From Muricauda sp. MAR_2010_75 (GTDB taxonomy: Bacteria; Bacteroidota; Bacteroidia; Flavobacteriales; Flavobacteriaceae), in contig NZ_JQNJ01000001.1 in the NCBI RefSeq assembly GCF_000745185.1, positions 1,511,501 through 1,575,500 of the forward strand: a DNA stretch of 64,000 nucleotides. Reading direction: 5' to 3'. Made by a program: the position numbers and the translations under genes. Below the pieces are notes generated by a model. The model was not told the DNA's origin and searched no databases. It saw nothing but the letters and a program-made list of their open reading frames with translations. Of this stretch, positions 1 to 7,720 are shown one piece after another (position 1 is the stretch's first letter; each line of letters opens with the position of its first letter).

Positions 1-31
1 CAGATGGAACTTTTGAATCCAATATGCCCAT
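1..31 (-). CDS. sdhA: Succinate dehydrogenase flavoprotein subunit, start only (partial)
   Basis: Only the first ten codons lie in the window, reading MGILDSKVPS. They begin two bases after the stop codon of the cytochrome b anchor gene. This opening resembles the N-terminus typical of Bacteroidota SdhA, and the order sdhC then sdhA is the usual one in this phylum. SdhA carries covalent FAD and oxidises succinate to fumarate. The identification rests on position plus ten residues, so it is probable rather than proven. Confidence 0.72.
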   Translation of the reverse strand, partial: MGILDSKVPS

Positions 32-33
32 AC

Positions 34-702
34 TTAATGTGTTATTGGGTTAAAGTGGTGATACAGGGCGATGAATGCAAAGCCCAAAGGAATGACCACC
101 GAAAATATTTTAGTGAATGTCTTTACGGCAGGCGTGTATTTGTTGTTCCATCCCATACTTTGGAACGAGGAAGCAAACCCATGCCATAGGTGAAGAGCCA
201 ACAATACAAAAGCCACTACGTAAAGAATGGTTCTCCAGAACGGCTCAAACTTTTCTACGGTTTCGTGGTAGTATCGGGTGGGATCTTCCGGGGAAACCTC
301 AATGTATTTGTAGGCCATCTCATGTACCCAGAAATCGTAGAAGTGCAATACCAAGAAAGCAAGCACCACCAATCCGGAATAGATCATGTTTCGGGAAACC
401 CAAGGTGCATTGGCACTGCCCTTGTACTTTACATAACTGCCTCCCCTGGCTTTTTTGTTCTGAATTTCAAGCGCAAAACCCATTACAAAATGGATGATTA
501 CGCCCGCAATCAAAATAGGCTGCAGTACAAATTGTACCAAAGGGTTGTATCCCATAAAATGGGACCAAGAGTTAAAAGTTTCCGGATCTATGACCGAAGT
601 AATATTAATGGTAAAATGTTGTGTGAGAAAAACAACCAAAAAAAGACCCGAAAGCGCCATTACCACTTTGCGGGCAATTGAAGATTTTATCAATCCACTC
701 AT
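34..702 (-). CDS. sdhC: Succinate dehydrogenase cytochrome b subunit (b558 type)
   Basis: This 222-residue membrane anchor of complex II has about five hydrophobic helices. It belongs to the Bacteroidota/epsilon-type diheme family in which one subunit replaces SdhC and SdhD. Histidines sit inside or beside the helices (TQHF near residue 28, HFVMGF near 67, HLWHGF near 172), in places where haem ligands are expected. It holds SdhA/SdhB at the membrane and passes electrons to menaquinone. The sdhA start follows 2 bases downstream, so the genes are co-transcribed. A good promoter lies just upstream, leaving a leader of about ten bases. Confidence 0.95.
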   Translation of the reverse strand: MSGLIKSSIARKVVMALSGLFLVVFLTQHFTINITSVIDPETFNSWSHFMGYNPLVQFVLQPILIAGVIIHFVMGFALEIQNKKARGGSYVKYKGSANAPWVSRNMIYSGLVVLAFLVLHFYDFWVHEMAYKYIEVSPEDPTRYYHETVEKFEPFWRTILYVVAFVLLALHLWHGFASSFQSMGWNNKYTPAVKTFTKIFSVVIPLGFAFIALYHHFNPITH

Positions 703-719
703 TAGTGCTGGTTTTCTGA

Positions 720-750
720 CAAATTTACGGTACGGTTAAGTTTTTAACAA
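720..750 (-). promoter_or_regulatory. Promoter of the sdhCA(B) operon
   Basis: On the minus strand there is a perfect Bacteroidota -7 element, TAaaTTTG (plus-strand 720-727). It is preceded by a TTG -33 element (plus-strand CAA at 748-750) with a 20-base spacer. Both the elements and the spacing match the published Bacteroidota consensus. Transcription would start around 713, shortly before the sdhC start at 702. Confidence 0.75.
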
Positions 751-928
751 GCTTTCAACATCGTAAAACCAGTTATTTAGACTGATTTTAAGCTTGTGCG
801 AAATTAAATCAATGAAAAGGTTTTGTTACATTGATTTGCGGAGACTATTCATTTCAAAATTAGTAGGGAAGGAATCTATTCTAGGATTTTTGACCGATAT
901 TACAGAAGATTTTAACCAACCTAATGCC

Positions 929-1819
929 ATGGACATTGCCATTTTATCCGTAAGCCTCAATGTACATTCCACAAGAAGGATAGCTCAAGAAGCACAGGAG
1001 GCGGGGCATTATATTGAAATGATCGACCACACAAAATGCTCTGTAAAGTTGGGTGCGGACAAGCCCCAAATTTATTTGGATGATGAAGACATCACCGATG
1101 AGTTTGATGCCATTATTCCTCGAATTGGCACTACGGTCACAAGACATGGCGCAGCCATTGTCAAGCAATTTGAGATGAACCATATCTTTAGTACGGCCAG
1201 GTCATTGGGAATTACCCGGGCTCGGAATAAAGTTCGGACGTTGCAGATTATGGCCAGAAAGGGAATTCCCATACCGGAAACCGTGTTTTCCATCAATCCC
1301 CATAATGTTGAAGACCAGATCAAACTTTTGGGAGGAGGACCGGTCATCATAAAATTACAGGAAGGTACCCAAGGCAAAGGGGTGATGTTGGCCGAGAGCA
1401 AGAAATCGGCAAAATCCATTATCGATACCTTATACAATATGAACACCAGTATTCTGCTACAGGAATATATTGAAGAGGCCCATGGCGAGGACCTTCGGAT
1501 TATTGTGGTGGGCAACAAAGTGGTGGCCAGCATGAAGCGGACCAGCCATATGGATGACTTCAGGTCCAATGTACATCGCGGTGCGGAGACAGAAGCGGTA
1601 AAATTGACTCCAAAAGAGAAATTCATCGCAATAAATGCCACCAAGCACTTGGGGCTTGGAGTGGCTGGGGTGGACCTTATCCGCTCCAAAAAAGGACCTT
1701 TGCTGATAGAGGTCAATGCTTCACCGGGTTTAAAAGGAATTGAAGCTGCAACCAATGTAAATGTTGCCAAACATATTATTCAGTTTGTAGAAAAGAATGG
1801 GCGCAGAAAACGAAAATAA
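929..1819 (+). CDS. rimK: RimK-type ATP-grasp glutamate ligase
   Basis: This 296-residue ATP-grasp enzyme is of the RimK type. RimK uses ATP to add glutamate residues to the C-terminus of ribosomal protein S6 or to related acceptors. An N-terminal pre-ATP-grasp region (MDIAILS) is followed by the glycine-rich ATP loop GTQGKGVML near residue 150. The C-terminal metal- and ATP-binding signature LLIEVNASPGLKGIE lies near residue 265. I chose the ATG at 929 because it gives the family's usual length of about 300 residues. The frame is open from a GTG at 794, but those extra 45 residues are not like RimK. The gene overlaps the next one by 23 bases, so the two are translationally coupled. Confidence 0.88.
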   Translation: MDIAILSVSLNVHSTRRIAQEAQEAGHYIEMIDHTKCSVKLGADKPQIYLDDEDITDEFDAIIPRIGTTVTRHGAAIVKQFEMNHIFSTARSLGITRARNKVRTLQIMARKGIPIPETVFSINPHNVEDQIKLLGGGPVIIKLQEGTQGKGVMLAESKKSAKSIIDTLYNMNTSILLQEYIEEAHGEDLRIIVVGNKVVASMKRTSHMDDFRSNVHRGAETEAVKLTPKEKFIAINATKHLGLGVAGVDLIRSKKGPLLIEVNASPGLKGIEAATNVNVAKHIIQFVEKNGRRKRK

Positions 1820-2756
1820 GACGCTGACCATAAATGGTGAAACCATTGCTCCGGGAGAAAATAAACTGTTGCAATTGAACATTGCGCGACTTCCAACCGG
1901 TACTTTGATAGATATTCCCGTGCATGTATTCAATGGCAAAAGGGCGGGGCCAACCGTTTTGGTCCAAGCGGGATTGCATGGCGATGAGATCAATGGTGTG
2001 GAGACTTTACGAAGGATGCTTCAAGAAAACAAATTCGCCATAAAAAAGGGAGCCGTGATTGTAGTACCGATTCTAAACATATTCGGATTTATCCATTTTT
2101 CTAGGGATGTGCCAGACGGGAAGGATGTAAACCGGAGTTTTCCGGGGCGGAAGACAGGATCATTGGCCAGTCGGATTGCCCATACCTACACCGAACAGAT
2201 TTTACCCCAAGTCGATTTTGGCATAGACCTGCATACGGGAGGAAGCCAACGGCACAATCATCCACAGGCAAGGTATACCTCAGGAGATGCCCAAAGTGAA
2301 GCCTTGGCCAAAGCATTCAATGCCCCATTTTATTTTGCCTCGAAATTGATAACTGGTTCTTTTCGGAAGGCCACGTATAAAATGGGAATTCCTACCATGG
2401 TCTATGAGTCAGGGGAGAGTATGCGCTTTGATGAAAATGCCATAGCCATAGGGATGCGTGGGGTGGAAAATGTGTTTCAATTTTTGGGGATGGTATCAAA
2501 AGGAAAAAAGGTAAAGCAAGAACCATCTATTCATCTGGAATCCACTCGTTGGATTCGGGCACCACGAGCTGGAATGTTTATTCCGCAAGTGGGCAACGGC
2601 GAGGCTGTGAACAAAGGTCAGGTTTTGGGACTGACCACGGATACATTTACCAAAAAGAACAAAAAAGTAAAGGCACCTTATGATGGACACGTCATCTGCG
2701 TTAACCATCAAGCCGTGGTAAACCAAGGGGATGCGCTATTCCACATAGGGCGTTAA
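1797..2756 (+). CDS. Succinylglutamate desuccinylase/aspartoacylase family zinc hydrolase (RimB-like)
   Basis: This 319-residue zinc carboxypeptidase-like protein belongs to the AstE/AspA family. The zinc ligands are visible as H61 and E64 in HGDEING, and H146 in DLHTGG. The NRSFPG segment with R113 fits the substrate-carboxylate site. The C-terminal 70 residues form the small beta domain of this family. Genes of this type sit beside rimK in many bacteria and are called rimB in some. A role in trimming or regulating RimK-made glutamate tails is inference from that pairing. The gene starts inside rimK and its 3' end overlaps the convergent gene by 21 bases. Confidence 0.85.
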   Translation: MGAENENKTLTINGETIAPGENKLLQLNIARLPTGTLIDIPVHVFNGKRAGPTVLVQAGLHGDEINGVETLRRMLQENKFAIKKGAVIVVPILNIFGFIHFSRDVPDGKDVNRSFPGRKTGSLASRIAHTYTEQILPQVDFGIDLHTGGSQRHNHPQARYTSGDAQSEALAKAFNAPFYFASKLITGSFRKATYKMGIPTMVYESGESMRFDENAIAIGMRGVENVFQFLGMVSKGKKVKQEPSIHLESTRWIRAPRAGMFIPQVGNGEAVNKGQVLGLTTDTFTKKNKKVKAPYDGHVICVNHQAVVNQGDALFHIGR

Positions 2757-3182
2757 CCCTGCTTTTTTCTCATCAATTTTTGATAGACTCCACTTAATGG
2801 CATTCTCAAGATCGGAGAATTGCCGAATGTTGTCCTTGAAGAACATTTTTTCCAGCACAATGCTGGACAACCCGCCTTTGTTGTAGGCAACAACAGAGTA
2901 AAATTCGAGTTGGTGCCTGTTCTTGTAGAATTTCAGCCAATCTGTTGGGATTACAGAGTAGTTGTGAATTCGGTTGGAAATGTAAGCGATAGGGTTGTCC
3001 TTACCAAGGATTTCATAGGCAATATTGATAATTTTTTTGGCCATGGTCCAGTTGAAGACCACCCCTTCTTTGATTTCGGAAATAACCAATCCATCAAAAA
3101 AATAGAACACACCAAAATCACACTCCCGTATTTCCCGGATGTTCTTAAAATAATCAATTTCCTTGACCGTCTTTTTCATGGC
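2736..3182 (-). CDS. Conserved hypothetical cytosolic protein
   Basis: This protein of about 148 residues starts MKKTVKEIDYF. I do not recognise a named family. It has no signal peptide or membrane helix. Alternating hydrophobic strands and helices suggest a small alpha/beta fold of the STAS/SpoIIAA-like kind (weak inference). An in-frame ATG six codons upstream, at 3200, is a possible alternative start. Its 3' end overlaps the convergent aspartoacylase-like gene by 21 bases. It has no close partner on its own strand. Confidence 0.7.
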   Translation of the reverse strand, partial: AMKKTVKEIDYFKNIREIRECDFGVFYFFDGLVISEIKEGVVFNWTMAKKIINIAYEILGKDNPIAYISNRIHNYSVIPTDWLKFYKNRHQLEFYSVVAYNKGGLSSIVLEKMFFKDNIRQFSDLENAIKWSLSKIDEKKAGLTPYVE

Positions 3183-3331
3183 GAACAAACACTTTATCAC
3201 AGCCCTTAAAATTAAGGAATCCGTTTATGATAGAAACAAAACTTTATGAACACCCGAGCTGCACTAGTGTATTGGCCATTTCAATTGACGGGGCCTGATG
3301 CAATTTGCAAATTAATAAGAAGGGATATTAA

Positions 3332-4510
3332 CTAGAGATAACTCAACCACCACTTTTGCCGGTTTGCGGTTTTGTAGGTATTGTACCATTTGCAAAGAGG
3401 GAACAGTGCCGAGGTCAGCAAAATCCAAATGAGGTAGACCACCCACAATCCAAAACCGTAGCCCCTAAGTTGCGGTTGAAGTGTTACCCATAAGTCGATG
3501 ACCATATCTGAGAAGCTAAATCCGGTTGCAATGGCAGCGACAACGGCCAACGCATGGATAACATAGATATGAACAATGTAAAAAAACATGGGAACGCGAC
3601 CAATGATCACTAATTTTTCGGCCCATCGATTTTGCACATTTTCCACCATGGCGAGGAAAATTAAGGAGGGTCCCAAAGTAATCAACAGATAGAGCAACGA
3701 TGGAGGATATTTAGTGACGTTAAAGTACGAAGCAATGGTCATGCCAAGAGAATTCTGTTGGGCCCATGCATACGGATCACCATATATGTTCAGGGTTCTG
3801 ATGACAAAAAACAGTACGGTCAATCCCAACCCCAATTGGAATAACCTTTTTATTCTGAGTTTTGAATCATACGTAGGTTTGTACAATTCTCCAAAATAAT
3901 ACCCCAAGGGCATCACAAAAATCCATGGAATTATGGGATACCCAACAAAAACTTGAAAGCTGCCCATATCCACAATATTAAACACATGCAAAAAAGTCCA
4001 AAAACCTGAGGCAACCGAATCTGTAGGCGCAATTGGGTCCAATAGATTATGACCAAAAATCACTACCAAAGCAAGCCCGATCATCAACTTTTTGGGGAGG
4101 TGTATAAATCCGGCCAAGAAAATCATGCTGATGCCCAACACCCAGATCACCTGCAGGAGTATGGTGGAATAATCCAACTTAAACATCCAAGCCAATTTTA
4201 TCACCGTTAGTTCGGCTATTACCAACCAAAGTCCACGTTTCAGCAGCCAAACGGACAATGATTTTTTATCCAGCCGTTGACCCACAAAAAAAGCAGAGGT
4301 TCCAGCAAGAAAAACAAAGACTGGAGCGCAAAAATGCGTCACAAAACGAGTCCAAAACAAGGGAACGTTGGTTTGCGAAATATCTGCTGGGTCGAACAGA
4401 TAGGCATCGGCATGAAAATAATCACGAACATGGTCTAGTGCCATGATGACCATGACAACACCACGTAGCATGTCAATGGATTTGATTCGGTTTTTGCGGT
4501 CAGATTTCAT
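3332..4510 (-). CDS. DUF1624/heparan-alpha-glucosaminide N-acetyltransferase-like membrane protein
   Basis: This 392-residue polytopic membrane protein has about ten hydrophobic segments. The start KSIDMLRGVVMVIMALDHVRDYFH is typical of the HGSNAT-catalytic/DUF1624 family; the histidine in LDHVRD corresponds to the conserved one in that family. Members may move acyl groups across the membrane onto sugars, but the substrate of the bacterial forms is mostly unknown. The gene stands alone: the next minus-strand gene upstream ends about 100 bases away. Confidence 0.85.
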   Translation of the reverse strand: MKSDRKNRIKSIDMLRGVVMVIMALDHVRDYFHADAYLFDPADISQTNVPLFWTRFVTHFCAPVFVFLAGTSAFFVGQRLDKKSLSVWLLKRGLWLVIAELTVIKLAWMFKLDYSTILLQVIWVLGISMIFLAGFIHLPKKLMIGLALVVIFGHNLLDPIAPTDSVASGFWTFLHVFNIVDMGSFQVFVGYPIIPWIFVMPLGYYFGELYKPTYDSKLRIKRLFQLGLGLTVLFFVIRTLNIYGDPYAWAQQNSLGMTIASYFNVTKYPPSLLYLLITLGPSLIFLAMVENVQNRWAEKLVIIGRVPMFFYIVHIYVIHALAVVAAIATGFSFSDMVIDLWVTLQPQLRGYGFGLWVVYLIWILLTSALFPLCKWYNTYKTANRQKWWLSYL

Positions 4511-4613
4511 AATTGCTGCGGTTTCAAATGTGTGAATGGTAACTGGTTGATGTATTGGAATTTACTAGGCCAAACTACACAAATCCCATGAAAAAATTGA
4601 CCCGAAAATTGCT

Positions 4614-5090
4614 TTATTTTATGGGGACCCAAACTTCCTCTTCGGCAGTGCTGTCGAAAGGGCTATATCCAACAGGCATAATTTCAAAATGGGGTCTTTG
4701 GTCAACACTGAACCCTGATTTTGGCATCCATTCCCCAAAAATAAAAGCAGCAGTTTTTGGAAAATTGCTTGGTAGGCCCTTATGCATAAAAACTGCATAT
4801 TTTCCTGAAACGGTTATGGTTTCCATGGCTTCGGGGACTTCGGAAAAATGTTTGGATGCAATGGCCGCCCATTTTTCAAATTCAGTATGGGGATTCATTT
4901 TCGAAGTTGTGGTATCCATATCAAAAACTTGAACAGAATACTTTTCAATCTCCTTGGAAACTTTTAACGTGATCAACATTTTTTGAAAACGCTCCCATAA
5001 CGAGCGGGTTTCATTTTTTGCGGTCGAGGTCTGTATGCGAAGGCCCACTAGTTCTGTTTGGGTTAGGTCAACAATTTTTGGGGATTTCAT
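4614..5090 (-). CDS. GyrI-like effector-binding domain protein
   Basis: This 158-residue protein consists of a single GyrI-like (AraC-effector-binding) domain. It opens with LTQTELVGLRIQTS, runs through a central helix (LWERFQKML), and ends with FEIMPVGYSPFDSTAEEEVWVPIK, the conserved acidic EEEVWVPI ending. Stand-alone members bind small hydrophobic ligands or act as hydrolases. No DNA-binding domain is present. It overlaps the stop of the upstream DUF2721 gene by four bases (5087-5090), so the two form an operon. Confidence 0.85.
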   Translation of the reverse strand: MKSPKIVDLTQTELVGLRIQTSTAKNETRSLWERFQKMLITLKVSKEIEKYSVQVFDMDTTTSKMNPHTEFEKWAAIASKHFSEVPEAMETITVSGKYAVFMHKGLPSNFPKTAAFIFGEWMPKSGFSVDQRPHFEIMPVGYSPFDSTAEEEVWVPIK

Positions 5091-5476
5091 TTTTCCATAT
5101 TTTTAAGTTGTATGCCCAAGGCCTTGGTGGAGAGCTGCACTTCCAAAAGTGAAAGGACCAATGAGATGACCAAGAACACCAAACTGATTCCAAAAATGAC
5201 ATTGGCCCAAATATCCAGTTCCACATAAATGAGAAACATGGTAATGGCGGCCAACAAAAAACTGATGATGGCCGTGGCCTGCATGTTCTTAATGATTCCC
5301 AACCGTTTGCGTAGCTGATGAATTTGTTCTTTTAAAGGCTGCGCCGAGGTTTCCTCAAACTGTTTGTGCAACTGCCGAATAAGAGCTGCAATAGCCAAAT
5401 AACGGGCATTATAGGCCAACATGGTAAGGGAAATGGCAGGGAACAATAGGGCGGGAATGCTTAGGTTGAGCTGCAT
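5087..5476 (-). CDS. DUF2721 family membrane protein
   Basis: This 129-residue protein starts MQLNLSIPALLFPAISLTML. It has one hydrophobic segment at the N-terminus and two more near residues 66-84 and 90-112. A charged loop (QIHQLRKRLGIIKNMQA) lies between the first two. This is the DUF2721 pattern, whose function is unknown. The frame is open further upstream, but those codons overlap the divergent aminopeptidase gene and are not family-like, so 5476 is the chosen start. It is coupled to the GyrI-like gene. Confidence 0.85.
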   Translation of the reverse strand: MQLNLSIPALLFPAISLTMLAYNARYLAIAALIRQLHKQFEETSAQPLKEQIHQLRKRLGIIKNMQATAIISFLLAAITMFLIYVELDIWANVIFGISLVFLVISLVLSLLEVQLSTKALGIQLKNMEK

Positions 5477-5557
5477 GTATTTTTCTTTGAACAGGGAAGG
5501 TATGAATTTGTCTTGGGGAACACAATTACCTACATTTGGGCCAACCAAATTATTCAT

Positions 5558-6850
5558 ATGAAATATTCTCCCATAGACAGTAATCTGTTTGTAAAAAATC
5601 GCAAAAAATTCACGGCACAGATGAAGCCAAAAAGTATAGCCGTGTTCAATTCCAATGATATCTATCCCATAGGTGCCGATAGTACCTTGCCTTTTGAACA
5701 GAGCCGAGACCTTTTTTACCTCTGCGGTGCCGATCAAGAGGAAACCATTTTGTTGTTGTTTCCGGATGCCATGGATCCCAAGCACCGTGAAATATTGTTC
5801 GTTAGGGAGACCAATGACCATATTGCGGTTTGGGAAGGTGCCAAACTTACCAAGGAAAAAGCCACGGAAGTATCAGGCATTGAAACTGTGTACTGGCTCA
5901 CAGATTTTGACAAGGTCCTTTTTGATTTGATGACCGAGGCGGATACCATTTATTTCAACACCAATGAGCACTACCGCCAAGCGGTGGAGACCCAGACTCG
6001 TGAAGATCGTTTTATTGAAAAATGTAAAAAGGATTTTCCTGCCCACCAATGGGCCAAGAGCAATCCCATTTTGCAACAAATTCGGGGAATTAAGGAACCC
6101 GAGGAAATTGCTATCATGCAGACCGCTTGCGATATTACCGAAAAGGGCTTCCGAAGAATTCTTGAATTTGTAAAGCCAGGGGTTTGGGAATACGAAATTG
6201 AGGCTGAGTTTTTGCATGAATTTGTTCGGAACCGTTCCAAAGGATATGCCTATGCACCCATCATTGCAGCTGGGAACAATGCCAATGTACTCCACTATTT
6301 GGAAAACAACCAACAGGTAAAAGATGGTGATATGATCTTATTGGATTTGGCTGCCGAATATGCCAATTATTCTTCGGACATGACCCGGACCATTCCTGCC
6401 AACGGCAGATTTACGGATAGACATAAAGAAGTGTACAGTGCTGTACTTCGGGTAAAAAATGAAGCTACCAAAATGTTGGTGCCTGGCGTTATTTGGGCTG
6501 AATTTCATAAGGAAGTTGGTAAAATCATGACCTCAGAACTGATTGGTTTGGGACTTTTGGATAAAGCTGATGTCCAGAACGAAAATCCAGATTGGCCTGC
6601 CTATAAAAAATACTTTATGCACGGCACCAGCCATCATATTGGATTAAACACCCATGATTATGGAGAATTAAAAACGCCCATGAAACCCAACATGGTCTTT
6701 ACCGTGGAACCTGGAATTTACATTCCAGATGAAGGTATGGGCATTCGTTTGGAGGATGATGTGGTCATTCAGGAAACGGGGGAACCCTTCAACCTGATGC
6801 GCAACATTCCTATTGAGATTGAAGAGATTGAGGAGTTGATGAATGCCTAA
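5558..6850 (+). CDS. pepP: Xaa-Pro aminopeptidase (M24 family)
   Basis: This 430-residue aminopeptidase P has an N-terminal AMP_N domain (MKYSPIDSNLFVKNRKKF to about residue 165) followed by the pita-bread M24 domain. Metal ligands are visible in order: the Asp in LLDLAAE, the Asp in SSDMTRT, the His in HGTSHHIGL, the Glu in TVEPGIYI and the Glu in IRLEDDVVI. It removes N-terminal residues ahead of proline and needs two metal ions. The start at 5558 is the first ATG giving a normal N-terminus. Its stop overlaps the ATG of the Crp-type gene by one base (TAATG), so the two are coupled. Confidence 0.93.
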   Translation: MKYSPIDSNLFVKNRKKFTAQMKPKSIAVFNSNDIYPIGADSTLPFEQSRDLFYLCGADQEETILLLFPDAMDPKHREILFVRETNDHIAVWEGAKLTKEKATEVSGIETVYWLTDFDKVLFDLMTEADTIYFNTNEHYRQAVETQTREDRFIEKCKKDFPAHQWAKSNPILQQIRGIKEPEEIAIMQTACDITEKGFRRILEFVKPGVWEYEIEAEFLHEFVRNRSKGYAYAPIIAAGNNANVLHYLENNQQVKDGDMILLDLAAEYANYSSDMTRTIPANGRFTDRHKEVYSAVLRVKNEATKMLVPGVIWAEFHKEVGKIMTSELIGLGLLDKADVQNENPDWPAYKKYFMHGTSHHIGLNTHDYGELKTPMKPNMVFTVEPGIYIPDEGMGIRLEDDVVIQETGEPFNLMRNIPIEIEEIEELMNA

Positions 6851-7410
6851 TGCATCCGCTACGAAAACATATTGAAGAACTGATTGCATTGACCGATGAG
6901 GAATTCGATATGGTTTTGAGCCATTTTGAACCCATCCAAAAACGAAAACATCAGTACATTGTCCAAGAGGGCGATTTGGTGGACAAGGAATATTGGATTC
7001 TAAAAGGATGTCTCAAAAGTTATTTTTTGGATGATGAGGGAAAAGAACACATTCTTCAATTTGGCATGGAAAACTGGTGGATCACTGATTACGAATCCTT
7101 CATCAAACACATCCCTTCAAAAATTTCAATAGACTGTATTGAGGACAGTGAACTCCTGTATATTACCTTTGAAAATAGGGAAAAACTAACGGCCCAAATG
7201 CACAAGATGGAACGCTTTTGGGCCAAAAAAAGCAAATTTGGAAGAATTGCGCTCCAAAACAGGATTCTTTCCCTCCTAAAAAATTCGGCCAAAGAGCGCT
7301 ATGATCTTCTTTTGGAACAATATCCGCAGTTGTTTCAACGGGTTCCCAAAAAACTCATCGCAGCTTATTTAGGGGTGTCGCGAGAGACCTTGAGCCGATT
7401 ACAATCCTAG
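6850..7410 (+). CDS. Crp/Fnr family transcriptional regulator
   Basis: This 186-residue protein has an N-terminal cyclic-nucleotide-binding fold (residues 1-115) and a short C-terminal winged helix. The recognition helix VSRETLSRL (176-184) keeps the Arg-Glu-x3-Arg set (R178, E179, R183) that E. coli CRP uses to read GTGA. The phosphate-binding cassette of true cAMP receptors is not obvious, so the ligand is unknown. It is coupled to pepP and lies just ahead of a perfect TGTGA-N6-TCACA site at 7424. It probably controls the tautomerase/SDR operon downstream and may control itself. Confidence 0.92.
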   Translation: MHPLRKHIEELIALTDEEFDMVLSHFEPIQKRKHQYIVQEGDLVDKEYWILKGCLKSYFLDDEGKEHILQFGMENWWITDYESFIKHIPSKISIDCIEDSELLYITFENREKLTAQMHKMERFWAKKSKFGRIALQNRILSLLKNSAKERYDLLLEQYPQLFQRVPKKLIAAYLGVSRETLSRLQS

Positions 7411-7423
7411 ACTGACTATATTT

Positions 7424-7439
7424 TGTGACCTACATCACA
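7424..7439. promoter_or_regulatory. CRP-type operator TGTGACCTACATCACA
   Basis: This is a perfect 5-6-5 palindrome matching the classical CRP half-sites. It lies 14 bases after the Crp-family gene and about 65 bases upstream of the predicted transcription start of the next operon, where a class I activator would bind. The neighbouring regulator has the recognition-helix residues needed to read this sequence. Confidence 0.72.
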
Positions 7440-7460
7440 CCAAATCTGTGATATAGGTCC

Positions 7461-7491
7461 TTCCTCAGCTATTTATCCCACCGCACCTTTG
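7461..7491 (+). promoter_or_regulatory. Probable promoter of the tautomerase-SDR-SnoaL operon
   Basis: CAccTTTG at 7484-7491 matches the -7 consensus TAnnTTTG except for its first base. A weak -33 element (TTC, 7461-7463) lies 20 bases before it. The imperfect core suits an activator-dependent promoter, in line with the CRP-type site upstream. The first gene starts at 7517. Confidence 0.5.
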
Positions 7492-7516
7492 TAGGGTAAT
7501 TTTAAATAGAGAAAAA

Positions 7517-7720
7517 ATGCCATACGTAAACATTAAGGTTACCGATGAGCAGGTAACCCCAGCCCAAAAACGGAAATTGATTGAGGGCGTTACCCAATTG
7601 TTGGTGGACGTGCTCAACAAAAATCCGAAAACCACCCATATTGTAATTGATGAGGTCCCCATTGACAATTGGGGGTATGATGGGAAACAGTATTCAGAAG
7701 CAAAAAAACAAAGTGCATGA
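7517..7720 (+). CDS. 4-oxalocrotonate tautomerase family protein
   Basis: This 67-residue single-domain tautomerase starts Met-Pro, so Pro1 becomes the catalytic base after Met removal, as in 4-oxalocrotonate tautomerase. The pattern PYVNIKVTDEQVTPAQKRKLIEGVT followed by HIVIDEVPIDNWGYDG is typical of the short 4-OT forms. The family interconverts enols and ketones of small keto acids. It overlaps the next SDR gene by four bases (7717-7720), so both are made together, probably acting on a shared carbonyl substrate (inference). Confidence 0.92.
   Translation: MPYVNIKVTDEQVTPAQKRKLIEGVTQLLVDVLNKNPKTTHIVIDEVPIDNWGYDGKQYSEAKKQSA

Noticed and set aside
794..928. Upstream extension of rimK from a GTG
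   Set aside because: The additional residues do not look like RimK, and the ATG at 929 gives the family length.
1072..1770. Open frame of 232 codons on the minus strand opposite rimK
   Set aside because: It is a shadow of rimK, with low-complexity serine-rich composition and no family features.
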